From: Paralichthys olivaceus
Lineage: Eukaryota; Chordata; Actinopteri; Pleuronectiformes; Paralichthyidae
Reading direction: 5' to 3'
DNA: 64,000 nucleotides
Assembly (NCBI RefSeq): GCF_024713975.1
Contig: NC_091098.1
Location: forward strand, 24,668,816 to 24,732,815
Positions 19,481 through 32,176 of this stretch are shown here, one piece after another (the first letter of the stretch is position 1; each line of letters opens with the position of its first letter). The notes beneath the pieces are model-generated. The model worked only from the letters and a program-made list of their open reading frames with translations. It made no database searches and had not been told where the DNA came from. Both the position numbers and the translations under genes were made by a program.

Positions 19481-19509
19481 TGTGTGTGTGTGTGTGTGTG
19501 TTTGTGTGG
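19481..19509. repeat. (TG)n microsatellite
   Basis: About ten TG units, followed by TTTGTGTGG, which breaks the run. Confidence 0.9.
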
Positions 19510-21135
19510 TAGGTGGAAGACGAAGATTACAAACCATTCCTCTTCCTCATCCTCTACATTAATGTCTCACTTGGGCTCCCTCGCTCAGATTGCTCATTTT
19601 CCAGATGCTGCACATTAATGGGAAGTTTGTCCTGTGAATCTGGACAAACGGTGGGAACCTGCGGAGACTCGTTGTAGCGGCGGGACCGGTGCTTCACTTT
19701 TTAGTCGTGGACGTCATTAAAAGTGAAACGGGGGGGGCCACAAACATAAAGTGACTTTTTCCGTTGTGTGTTTGGCATCGTCACCGCTGCGCTGTTAAAA
19801 TAGATGAGAAATATGTTCATTATATGAGAGTGATTTCAAGAAGAAAGGCTTCTCTCTGTGTCCTGGGTTAATTATATTTTATGTATGGCTCTGTGGGGAA
19901 ATTTTGATTTGCATGAATTAACAAGATTTGGCTCGTTTCAGATATCCTTCTTCTTTTCTTTCATTCTTATGAATTTTTAATTATTTCCCGCTGTATCTCA
20001 GTACAATTCAATAAAGTTTTAAAAGTCATCATGCTGGCGTTGCATCAAATGAAACAACCTTTAGTTTCTGTTTTAATGTCACACTGAGTTCTGAGGAATA
20101 ATCAGGATGAAAATCAATTTAATTAGTTGTTTATTTCCCTTAATCTATATATAAAATAAATAAAATTGCAAATAATCATCAAACAGCATGAAACATGGAG
20201 AAATAATTCTCTCTAAGACACAATTTCCTGGTAACTTGTGTTCTCTTGCCGCTGATGAAACTTCTTCTCTTCAGGGTTTAAGCTAAACAAACGCGCCATG
20301 AGGAGGATGATGCAGCGAATCATAAATATTTAATCATTTAAGTTACAGCTCTCGGCACGTGAGAATTAAAACAAGGGGAGTTCTGGGTCCCTTAATGTGA
20401 GCGCTTTTAAATTTTATCCACAATTAACTTGAGTCAGACTTTACGTGGGAGCTTTGCCGTGTTAATTACCAGCTGTTAAACCGAAATGTAAATTTGCCCT
20501 CTTTTGTGAGCAGCGAGGCGGAGCACTTCAACTCTTTGCAGCACGAGACAAAGAGGAGCATTTAAAATGAACTTGAAGAGAACGCCGTCACATTCAGAGC
20601 CCGACCTGTACTTCAGGATACAAAGCTGCACGAGCGCATCGTCCCGATTCAAAGGTTCCAGAGGCCCCACCGGGTGAATCCTTCCTGTGTCCGTGCATCC
20701 CATGATACATTGCGCTTCAGTGACAAACTGTTCTTCGAGGAAGTGGCGGCAGCAAGCGAAGTGAAAACATCGGAAGAATTTATTTCTAAATGTAAAAACT
20801 CAACCGAACAGCTAACAAGTAAAAAACATATTTTTCAACCACCTGAAGAACTTTGTCATCCATAGCTCTGTTGCTAGGCGACAGCTATAAGAGTGGGACA
20901 AGCTAGTGACACAACTTATAGACAATAAATATTCCACTAGAGGCAACACCACAGACCTGAGACCATAGACCTGCATCCACACACTGCCCCCTACATCACC
21001 TCCGACCTTTTACGTGCATTTCGACGTCAACGTTTCATTTTGCACACAACATACGCACAACATGGACGCAGGAGACGCAAAGCAGCCATCTTTGACCCTA
21101 AGTACACAACAGTAGGACCAGCATGCATCATGACA

Positions 21136-21174
21136 CTCATTATGCTGCTCATTATGCTGCTCATTATGCTGCTC
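21136..21174 (+). repeat. Three copies of a 12-base tandem repeat
   Basis: The unit CTCATTATGCTG occurs three times in direct succession with no changes, so the duplication looks recent. A reading frame across it would encode repeated Leu-Ile-Met-Leu, but there is no sign that it is translated. Confidence 0.85.
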
Positions 21175-24118
21175 TATTTTACTATCAGGACGTATGAGCC
21201 TGTAGTAAAAAACCCAGAGTGTTTGTGTCCTTTCTAACTGAGCAATGGTGTTTTAAAAAACACAATGAACCACATGGGATTAAAAGTGTGATTTTCTGTA
21301 AACAGACTGAACCCTCTCATTATTTCTTCTCTCTTCAAGGTAACGATCCCACTGGGTGATGAAAGCCTCGGAGGAAAACTCAGCTGACCTGACTTCTTTA
21401 TTAAAATCTGAAGCACCAAATATTTATACAGCTACCGAGGTGCATGATTCACAGATCTGTGTGGAGAGGCTCCCCAGAGAAACATTTGGGGATGAGCTTT
21501 CCTTCCTCCCGTCTGTATTTTGACTGAGTCTAAATCTCACTGATGGAAACAATAATAGCAGAACAATCACAACAGTGAGTCGGGAGAGGAAAAACAAAAC
21601 ATGAGCAGATTTGGAAAAGGACTCGAGCAGCAGCAGCAGCAATTGTTACATAAAAAAGGAAATAGGTCAGGAAGAGTGGAGTCAGTTGTGGGAATCTCTC
21701 CTCAGAGCGTGCATGCAAAAATATCAAACAGAAGATTCCCAAAGCAGAATTATGAATTCATGAATCTCACAGTTGTTTTGACTGTGAAGCAGAACACAGC
21801 GACCGACTGGGTGAAATATTCTGCTGCTAACTCTCACACACATCCTCAGCTGATAAGTGTGAGCGAGAGCACGGTCAGAAGAGCAGAAGCTTTATTTGCA
21901 TTAAATATTCAAATGTAGTCGTATCAGATTTCCTCAACCAAACGACATCACAGAATGGTTCACACAGTGTTTCACACAAACTGCCGTACCTTCTCCCCAC
22001 CGGGCTGCATTCAATTAAACCTGGGACATCTTGTGTGCATCAAACACAGGCTTCTTATTATAGTGCGATGATTCGCTTGAACTCAATGTGCAGAGCAGAG
22101 ACTCTGAGACGTGGTCATAAAAGTGATGTAACACAAACTAAGGTGCAACCGTGCAGCATCCTGCCTGTGCTTAGATTTTCTCTGTTTTTACTCAAGCCCT
22201 GTGCGCTTGCACTCGGGTTTCCTCTGCTCCAGCTTCAGCTCTTCTCCGCACGCTCACGTTATCTTCTGCTCTTGGATTCTTATTGTGCAACAAGTCTGTC
22301 AGATTTCCGCAACCAACAGAAAGATCAATGTAGTGTTGACAAATGAAAATTGACGAAATCTGAGTGCAAGCGCAGCAAAGTGATGTCACTTACACAGCAA
22401 GGAGGCGAGAAGACGTCCCTGCATAATATATACATGACATGTTTTATTTTATTTTTCTTGTGCTCAGGTCGTGGAGAACACGTTTCTATATGAAATACTG
22501 AAAAGAGAAGTACAAATATGTGAGTGATTTGTATTTTCCATAAGCACTGCATCAGTGTGGTTTGTTATTTAGTATAAATAGATGCTGCTGAAAATAGTTT
22601 CCCTCTTTTAACAACTCAGTTATATTTGAATCAATGCAGACTCGAGTAACTCTGCACAATATACACAACTTTATTTAATATTTATTGGCGATACACACTC
22701 CTCCTTTGAGCGTCTCGCAGCGATTATGGCCAAACTATCAATTCTTAGTAAAGTCTGTACTCAACCTATAGAGCATAGACTCTGAAACATGAAGTTGAAA
22801 CTGGTTGAGAACAGTAAATATTTTAGTGTTTTTTTTATTCAGACAAAATGTACGTGGTTCAATACGACAGTAACAATACCAGACACGAATCTTAAAATAA
22901 CTCTGCAATTTAGAATCCCGAGGATCATCGTAAGAAATTGAAGGAGACAGTTGGATCTCTGGGCCTTGAAGAGGATGAATATACAAGGTTGTGAGGTGTT
23001 GAAGTGCACGAAGCTTTACAATAACATATGAAGTCAAGAAACAATTCATTATTTAAAGCTTTGGTTCTCTGAGCACAGAAGAAACACTGTTTTCCCTCCT
23101 GCTGCATCTTTGCTTCTCCTGCACTCAGAGAACGGTTCAAGATGCATTTTTGCGGAGGCAGATTTTTTTAATGAGCAGCGCACTTTGGGGTTTGAGCGAC
23201 TCGGAGGTAGGGAGGGCTCATAAAGTCTGACCGTGCATGAAACAATTATCGCTTTGCTTACTTATTATTTTCGAGTCCACACGTCCCCGTGAGGACGCCT
23301 CTGAGAGGACGCAGCGCTCGAGAGGAGCCTTCTCTCTCTCAGCCAACATCTAATTGACATTTGCACCAGCCACCGTCTGTCCTCTCCGGCAATTACTGTA
23401 AAAAAATCTGAGCCACACAAACACCCACTGATACCGAACACCATCATATCAATACACCAACAAATGTTGTGTGCTTTCAGATTTCACACATCTATGAGTC
23501 GTTGTAGTCCGACATGTTTCTGAAGATCACACATCGTTCATAATTGATAGACCATGTAGTGAAGCACGAAGCAGTTTTTACTGAACATGTCGTCCTCGGT
23601 GTTGGACTGAAGTTGTTCATACATGTCTACAAAACATAATAATCCTTTACATAATTATGACTCGGGCAACATCAGCATTATGTTTTAGGTTTGACCGTCC
23701 GTCCCATTCTTCACAAGATCTCAAGAAAGAATTTGATGGACAAAGGTCCATGTTACAGGGGCCTCCCTGAATATTGAAAATGAAATCTCGTCATTGTGTT
23801 TCTGACCAAGGTGTTTATAGATGATGAGCTGTCACTCCCACGTTGGTCTTGTTTATAGTTTTATTACAGCGTGGAAATATCTGTGTCATTGAGAAAGAAC
23901 TATATGACAGACAGAGACAGTAGAAACGATGCATTCGGCCCAAACATTACCTGGAGAAAACTTAAAGCGCAACAGAAGCAGAATTAAATCAACGTTATAT
24001 TTATATTCAGATCTACGGTGAGTAGCTTCCACATCACCAGAAGATGCTGGCAGGTAGGTACGTTTCTAAAAATGCATTGAATGTGTTTTTAAACTACTTT
24101 GTACAGCAATTGCAAGAC

Positions 24119-24249
24119 TTAAAGTTTCAGTTTGTAGAATTTAGTGGAAATTTAGATGATTAAACATTAGTGAAAACATCCCTAGAAATATTTCATATTC
24201 AATTTCTGCCAATAGATCCTTTCTCCTAAATCTTACACACTGAACCTTT
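24119..24249. mobile_element. Short foldback MITE, family B
   Basis: The left end is TTAAAGTTTCAGTTTGTAGA and the right end CTAAATCTTACACACTGAAC plus CTTTG. These are inverted partners and match the ends of the longer element at 42105-42464. At about 130 bases it is an internally deleted copy. Confidence 0.72.
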
Positions 24250-25043
24250 GAGCTGAGATGTGTCTCTGGTACAAAACACATGATCCCAAGGTCCGATGAG
24301 TCCAGTGAGAGTGATGATTAGATGCAAAAGAACACAAACCCACACTGAAAGATATATTTTGAAAAGGAGCCAAGCATTCCTGTTTTTTAATAGTTTCTCA
24401 CGACAAACCTTTGTACAACTTTACCAAATATATCCCCCCTTGAATATAAATCATCCGAACTGTCGGAAATAGTTTAAGTTCCTTCTCTTTATCACATCGG
24501 CGTCTCGTAGACAGATAGCCTTGAGTGTCTTCCTGGCAGACTACACATCAACAAACGTTCCGGTAAAAATGAAAGCGCAAAACAGCAAAGAGAGCAAAGA
24601 GGGAGTTTGTGAAGAGCAAAGAGGGAGAAGGAGATAAACTGAGCTGCAGACAGGTCTGTTGATATCAGGGGTGAGTCACAGGTGAGACAGCAGGTCACTG
24701 TGACTCCATGAGACACCTCCTGAGGTGAAGCTAATCTGCTTACTGTGGCGGATCGACGTTTTCTCTCGATATCTGTATCAGTGTTTTTTTCTGACGTGAA
24801 AATGTGATGAGATATGCGGTTTAGCGTGTGAGCCAGCGTCGGAGTCGCTGAGGAAAACATCACTAGTTGTTTAACGGACGGTTCCCGAACTTGTGTTGAC
24901 AGTGATGAATACGATGAGCGCTGCTTGATGTCTTTTGTTAAAGGCACCGAGTTGCTGGGTAATGAGTGAGAGCAGGAACGGGAGGATAAGGGAGTTCTGG
25001 TGTCTGTTAATGTTGTTGGCCCTGGAGCGGCTTTTCTACTGGC

Positions 25044-25044
<1 letters not shown>

Positions 25045-25103
<59 letters not shown>
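25045..25103. repeat. Long (GT)29 microsatellite
   Basis: An uninterrupted run of about 29 GT units, the longest perfect dinucleotide run in the window. Alternating purine-pyrimidine runs of this length can adopt Z-DNA, but nothing here shows a regulatory role. Confidence 0.95.
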
Positions 25104-25105
<2 letters not shown>

Positions 25106-26167
25106 CGCTGCTTCACTCACCTGGTCTCAATCATTTCATCACCTGCAGTTCAACCACTCAGCCTCACTTTGTATTCTTGTAAATTGCTTGTAAACTCAAT
25201 GTAATGGGGTTAAAGACTATATTCCCCTTTGAACTGTAGTGAAGCAGAGTTAGCCTAAAAAAAAAATGGAGTACAAGTACTGAAGTAAGTTAATGCTCCT
25301 ATAGTTGTAGTCCACTACTGAATTCTGTAACTGCTGTTTTATTTGAAAGTAAGTGTATGAATCTCTTTGGAAAAGTATTTTTCCCTGTGAACTCGTCATC
25401 CACCAACTTTCATTTCCCTCAGAGGGTCGGGATCTATGGTCGGGATGCGGGACCCTCTATATCACAAACGTAACGGCTGCAGTGAAACAGACTGTGGCCG
25501 CAGCGTGTGGACATTACCGCTCCTAGTTTTTGTGTCGGAGCCACAGTTGTGTCATCCACTCACCGAGGCGCTGAGAACTGACTAACGTGCAGCTATTTAT
25601 GGTCGTCAGTGAGAGCTTCATGATTAACGGTGTCAAGTGTGGGAGGCAGCGCTTTCACACTTTGGAAAATTTACACCACGTCCTTCCTCTCCACTGATTT
25701 GGTCCGTCTGATTTATCTAATGGCTTCGGTATCTCATCTGCAGCTGAGCCTCCCTGGTGCCCTTCACTGTGTTATTATGATCTACAGGAAGAGGGAGGAG
25801 AAAAACATATGGTTCTTATTGAAGGAGGGAAAACACATGAATTACAAAGTGGCCTGATAACACAGGCACAAATGAAAGTGATGTGCCGCTGTGGCAACTC
25901 TGTTATAATGTAGGTGCAGCGATGCCTTGAGCTAAACGCTAACATCAGCATGCCGATTATTTGTCTTTCTGTGGGGAAATGTTATCTGAACTTTGCAGGT
26001 TACATCCAGTTATTTTCACAGACCGTCTCCCTGTCCACACTTTTTGCAAAACAAACAGTTTGAGCCTCTCGTCCTGGCCCGATATTTGTGTTCTGGACAG
26101 AGGGAGACAAAAATATCCACTCAAGTAAATATCAGCAGTAGCGCGGATAAGACCTGTAGAGTCTAAA

Positions 26168-26389
26168 AAGTGAAGCCGATGCAGAAGTGTCTGATTCTCT
26201 CAAATGCCCAACAGAGGGCGACTCCACTCGACATTAAATAGACATTAACAAGTGTGGAAACCATGTGATTGACAGTTATTGCCGTCCAATGGGTGCAGGT
26301 AGCTCTCAGTCAGGCTCCACCCTCGCTCCTCCAAATATGGTTTGAAAACGGCCGCTCACAAACCAATGGCGGGTGACGTCACGGTGGGT
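26168..26389 (+). repeat. Teleost dispersed repeat, family D
   Basis: The ordered blocks AGTGAAGCCGATGCAGAAGT, GAGGGCGACTCCACT, AAACGGCCGCTCACAAACCA and GGTGACGTCACGGTG match a short repeat I know from many fish genomes. The TGACGTCA inside is a perfect CRE-type palindrome, but it is a property of the repeat. No coding capacity. Confidence 0.6.
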
Positions 26390-26589
26390 TGTAACTTGTC
26401 ATGAATAATCCTTTCAGTCATTGACATTTCACTCAAATCCACTGATTTGAACCTCGTGATGGCTCCAGCTGTGAAATTGGGAGACTAGGATTCATCCCCT
26501 GAGGAACATGAACAACTCAAATATACCGTTCGATAGTTATGGACATTTCTCTGAAAGCCATGAATGTGACTCTCAGGTGATGGTCATAG

Positions 26590-26665
26590 AGGGGAAGTCA
26601 AACAATCACCACAGTCAGTGTGTTTCATCCTCTGGGGACCATGAACGTTACCAGAAATATAAAAG
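26590..26665 (+). repeat. Fragment of dispersed repeat family F
   Basis: GAAGTCAAACAATCACC followed by TCCTCTGGGGACCATGAACG shares its core with 43480-43560 (CTCTGGGGACCATGAACGT). I recognise the phrase as part of a widespread fish repeat. Confidence 0.6.
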
Positions 26666-28986
26666 TTGTTTTGCAGCAGCTGAATCGCTTCAAGCTCTCT
26701 CTGAACGGCACATGTGGCTCCGGAGCAGCAGAGCAGAGAGACGAGTGTTGCTGGGGAATCATTTGCCACTGTGAGCACCGGCTTAGCTGAGGGGGCTCGG
26801 CGTGCCCTGCCTCTGACGACCACATTGTGTAAAGCTCGGGGAGATTAGCTGAGCTCCAGCCGCTGCCAGGCGCTGATATGACTGCGGCCGACTGCACAGA
26901 GCGGGCCGCTGAATAGAAGTTGTGTCCGGGTCTACTTGGGGCCGTGAAAGGCAGGTGTGCTTCTCCCAGCTGAGCAGTGGGAGCAGGAAAAAAACACATC
27001 TGCGGGGTTGTTAGTGCTACATGGGGGGTGGGGACAGAGGTTAGGGCCCTCCAGGTGACGCCCCAACCCAAAGGCAATCTAATTTTGAAAGGTTCTCATT
27101 ACCCCCAAGTCGCTGCAATCAGGTATGTCGTAACTCCTCCGGATCCAATTTATTCTGGAGTGGGGTGACAGGGAGCCTCCATACCGACTAATAGCTTTCC
27201 TGGACTTCCAACCTTCACGCACACGGACATAATCCTCTGATTACAATAGCTGACAAGGCCGGAGAGCCGCTGATCAAATGGATTAACATTAACTCGGTGT
27301 TGTGTTCATTATCTGGACCGTTAATTAATTTCTCACAGCGTCAGTAAAGCACTTGAATTTCTTTTCGTATTTTAAAAGCTTCATATTTTAATAGCTATTA
27401 AACTGTCCCTTCTTCAGTTATCAGTATTATAGCTCCAATCTACTCCAGTCTTATGCTGTGTCACTTCCTGTGCCTCTGTTTCTACTGGGACTGATTTGCA
27501 TGTTCTACCTGTTACCTGGGGGGGTTGTTGTTTCCGTGTGGGACAAGCCGAACCTCGAACTGGGATTAGAATCTCACCAGATATAACTAGTTACATGAGA
27601 GCGTAACATCTCCCAGCATATGCTCAGTGAGCTCAGCATATGGTGCAGGAGCTCGGAGCCCTTTGCCCATAACTAATGAGTAAGCTTTAATTCCTCCTTC
27701 GGTAATAACAAAGCAAAAAATCTTTATAACAGATGTACATTAAATCTAAATTTTAGATTCGAGGCGATTCCTGAGGATATGAATGTTTGTTTGGTTTTTT
27801 TTGAATGAAAAGTTCTTCCACAATGTGAAACAGCAAAAAGACAAATCCCGCAGCTGCTTCTCTGACAGTGAATGAAAACCTGGTGGAGATATGATGTTTT
27901 TAAATTCAAAGCCTCTATAGCTCCGGGGGGAAAAAGTAAATTTAATTTGGATGTAAAACACTCTGCTAAAGCCTGAGTCGCCCAAAATCCTTCTCGTCAT
28001 TAATAATTGGTGCAACGGCTCCAAGTTTGGTCTCTGGATGATTTCACAGATGGAGGCGCTTTGGTTTCCAACATTTTTAGATTCATATGTTTAAGAATGT
28101 TGTGTCTTAGGGAAAATGTGTACATGCTAATTTATCTATTCCAGTGTCATGAGCATGCCTCACACCAGGCTTCCTCACCCCAGTGGTCTAATTTATTGCT
28201 CATTATACAGAGTCCGTCCCATACGCACCATATTCCCTCCATTTTCTCAGCAAACACTGTTCATGAATGAGTAATGAAGTCTGGAGGTGGCCCGCTGTGT
28301 GCACCGCAGCATTCATTTTCTACTGTTAAACGCCGTGTTAGCAGCACATCCTTCTCCTGTCTCCCTCCCTGGCATGATTGGAGGTAATTGTGTTCGGTGT
28401 GCATGACTGAAATCCTCCAAGAAAGCAATAAACTGCCAGAAAAAACAACAACACACCCTCGGCCTATCGCTCTCTGTCAGATTTGTTGTTATGGACAATT
28501 AGAAGGTTTTTATCACTGATTTTATTCCCCTCTTTACGCTGTGATGAAATGTTAATGAGAGTGTTTTCACTCTATCACTGGACGAAGGATGTGGAAAGAT
28601 CTCCAGGCACATGCGGCTGTTGAAAACCACACAAACACATGTCATGATTTTTATTAATATATTCATTTATTTGCAAATGAGAATTGTTCAGCTGCAGGTT
28701 GAGATCACTGGGGTGTTTTTTCTCATTGCATGTTTTCACACTCTGCAAAATCTGCAAAGCCACTGTGTGATTTTTGTATTCCCCCACTGCATTTTACAGA
28801 ATTTGCATATTTTACTTTCTACGCATTCACTCACATGATTTAAATTTAAAAAAAGGGATCCAGCAGCATCTCCTGTAAACAGTTGGAGCTTTCCCCAAGA
28901 GTTAAAGAACGGGTGGTTTGAATACTTTTGCATTTTTAATTTGTAGATATAGTCCCATGGTTCTGCACAATAGGGGAGCGGGTTGT

Positions 28987-28999
28987 GGGGGGGGGGGGG
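28987..28999 (+). repeat. Poly-G tract (13 G)
   Basis: A homopolymer of 13 G. Its exact length may be uncertain because of sequencing. Confidence 0.9.
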
Positions 29000-31500
29000 T
29001 CTTTGCCTCTGGGCAGGGTGACAACATGATGCAGTTCTTGTGTCACCGTGAGATTGACATGTTTGTAGTTTACCGCACTGTCTCTACAACTATTACATAA
29101 ATCGTCATGACGTTTTAAAGACGTTCACGGTGCCCAGGGGATGTGACAATGGCGATCGCCTGACCTTTCCTTTATCACCACCACGAGGTTTACATTTGTG
29201 GTTTCGATTGAACAGTATTGATAAATATTGATTCGATTGTCGTTACATCACCAGCGGATTGTTCTCTGCGCTGCCTGAGGGGAATTGAGTTAAAGTATCT
29301 CGTTCACAAAGGGAGCGTGGGATGGACAGCCGTTGGTCGGCAATAAAGCAGGCGTCCTATCAGACCGTTGAGTTGTCCTCAGTCAGATGGTTTGGCTCAG
29401 CCTTAGTGATGAGGTTCAAACATCTGGAAGGAGCTTGAAGAAGAACCGTTGCATTCTGTTGGAAGTTTACTGGGCACACCTAGTACATCCAGAACTCAGA
29501 GGGAGCATGTTAACATCCTGAAATCTTTATTTTGCTCAGTGGACCATTGGGAACTAAGGAGAACCTCACAGAGCCAAAGCTGTAAATGTGTTTCCTGAAC
29601 GGCAGAGCAGAGTAAAAAATAAAATTCAATTATAAAAAGTTGTTTTCTTTTCCCTTGAAGTGAAACTGTAAAAGTGTAGATGGTGATGTTTTTCTGTGAC
29701 ACAGGCTGTGGGAGCTCTGTTGTGGTGCTGAGGGGGCCACAGCTCCGTGCGGCTGCCTGAAGAGTCCCCGTCCTGCTGAGTGAAAAGGACACTGCAGAGC
29801 GAGGCCTGGTTCATGTCTGATTGGAGATGATCCCCGGTCATGCTAAGCTTCTCACAACACTGCCTGGCCTGCAGGGTTTACTGCCTGCACCAAATCTACA
29901 GATGGTGTTTCATCCGCCTCCACTGAGAAACCGAGCAAAAACAACTGAGCCAGATCTTCAGAGGCAGAATCGAGAGAGGGAGAGAAGTGGTGGCAATGTT
30001 TATCACTGACTAGCACTTTGTAGGAAATGAAATCTGCGTTTTTACATTTATATTTGTCGAAAAATGATCATCACAAAGGATAGTTAAAGTCTAAGCTTTG
30101 ATGAAAACATTTATAAATAATAATGGGGTCTCATTGCTGCTTGTTGATCAGATGTTAAAATTCAGGTGCTGGTGGATTTGTGGGAGATCAGGGAACCCAG
30201 AAAATATAACAACCATAATAAAATAAATTATCCAAAGGGATATGAGACACTTTTATTTTCAGCTGCACTTACAGCACGTGTATCTAGTTTTAAATGGAGG
30301 CGCTGCTTTCATATCTATCTCACACTTTAGTTTGAACCAAAAACCACGCTCCGGACCAACGGACTCAAACTTGGTCTGATCAACAGAGATTCTCTCAAAC
30401 GGACCCATGTTTCTGTTTTCTCGCAACGTGACAACTGTTTTTTGGTCAGTTCAGACTTTCAGACCAATTTCAGGAAGAAACAACCAAAGAAGTAAAAGAA
30501 GTGGAAGCCTTACTGGTCTCTCTCGACGTGTCTCCGACGAAATACCGTTTGAACAATGTGGATTTGACGCATTGGAACAAGTTTCATGTACCGAGGTGAA
30601 GATGTGAATGAGATGAGCTGGACCAGGTCACTAGATGCGGAGACTGGAGGCGACTGGGGAGGAGGAGGGTTGTAGTTTTGTGATTTCACCATAACAAATC
30701 ACCATGCACTCTCCTTCATCAACACGTTTCGCCATACATCCGGTGAGCAGGGGCTGCGCTGATGCAGCAGAGCTACAGTATGTGACAGTGTGCATATGCA
30801 GCACTTGCAGATCAAAGCCTGAGAGAGAGTACGGCCCGAGGACAAACTGTACGTCTGTGCAGAACTGTGTGGGCTTCAAATCAAACACAAATCTGATCTG
30901 AATGAGATAAGCAAATTACTTTCTGCTAAAATATATAGGATCTGTGTCCTTTTTTTAAATTGATTATTTCTGTCTTTTCAATCATCGGCGGAATTTCACT
31001 TTCTCTCTCTCCCACACACATTTTACTCTGACACTCACTGCTCTGAAGCTGAGTTAAATATAAAGTTATATGTGCCCAACTCAACGCCTCGGATCACATC
31101 CAGCTCATTTGTCTTCTGTCTCCAAAGCTGATAAAACTGACAAGTCTCGTCCCCATTCGTGAAAGTAAAGCAACCGAGATATTAATTCCACCGCCGCCTT
31201 TGAAATGTGAGCAGCGGCTCTGAATCGTCAAGAAGACATATCCATTCCCCTCGTTTATCTTTTTCAAAGTAAAACCTCGAGCCGGGGCGTGTTGAGGTGT
31301 TGTTTATTTATTCGACTTGAAACTTCCTCACAGAGGTCACCTCGAGGCTACACTTAAACAGTCCTCTCACAAACTAGCAACTTCATTTATACATAAATCT
31401 CGGGAGCTCCGCCTCAGCAGGGATTTCACTTTCTTCTTAAATTCTGCCTCTTCCAAACAAATGATGCCTGATGTTAATGTTCAGCTAAAATTCTCATTAC

Positions 31501-31608
31501 AGCTCCCAAAATTTGAGGCTAAAGTGTCTGGATCGCCCCCTGGTGGCTGACTGCAGTACATGTCAACCCTGCCTCCTCCATGTTAGTGGATGGGACATTG
31601 GACCAAAC
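31501..31608 (+). repeat. Fragment of foldback repeat family C
   Basis: AGCTCCCAAAATTTGAGGC, GATCGCCCCCTGGTGGCTG, TGCCTCCTCCATGTTAG and GGATGGGACATTGGACC follow the same order as in the element at 62526-62720. The terminal GGACGACATGAC end is missing. Confidence 0.72.
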
Positions 31609-32150
31609 CCTGATGGAGAATATCCCTTCAATGTGTGAAGGTCTACCGCACAAATGAGGATGCTGAACACTAGTTGAGGGTAACGTATGTTCAAGTCGTC
31701 ATGATTGACAGCTGAGACTGACCCACGATAGGTTGAGCACATGTTTCCACTCATCAGCATCTCAGGTACAACTCACATCTCACCCCCAAACCTTAACCGG
31801 GACCTAAGAGATGATGTTTTGCCTCATCAGGACCAGGCTTCGGTCAGAAAACATTTTCCACAAAAATGCACGAAAACTAATTTTATCCTCTTGTGACAAA
31901 ACAAAAGTAAATGCTGCGGCGTCATCTTATCTAATGTTTCCTTCGTTTGAATTTTAGAGCATTTCTGATTTAGTAAATTATCAAACTGTCTGTTGGAGCC
32001 GACGACACACGTTCAGTCTCTGCCTGTGAAAGGTAATGACGACTCTTGATGAAGGGAATCAGGCTCAGCGTGTGGAACCGATCTGTGATGATATCTGTCT
32101 GTTTTCCCAACCCAGACACAGAGGATGATGAGTTTTACAATTAATTAGCA

Positions 32151-32176
32151 TCGTGTGTGTGTGTGTGTATGTGTGC
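32151..32176. repeat. (GT)n microsatellite, interrupted
   Basis: About 12 GT units with one GTAT interruption. Confidence 0.88.

Noticed and set aside
30320..30660. Possible hAT-like repeat with GGACCAACGGACT-type words
   Set aside because: Only weak resemblance, with no terminal repeats or target-site duplication visible.
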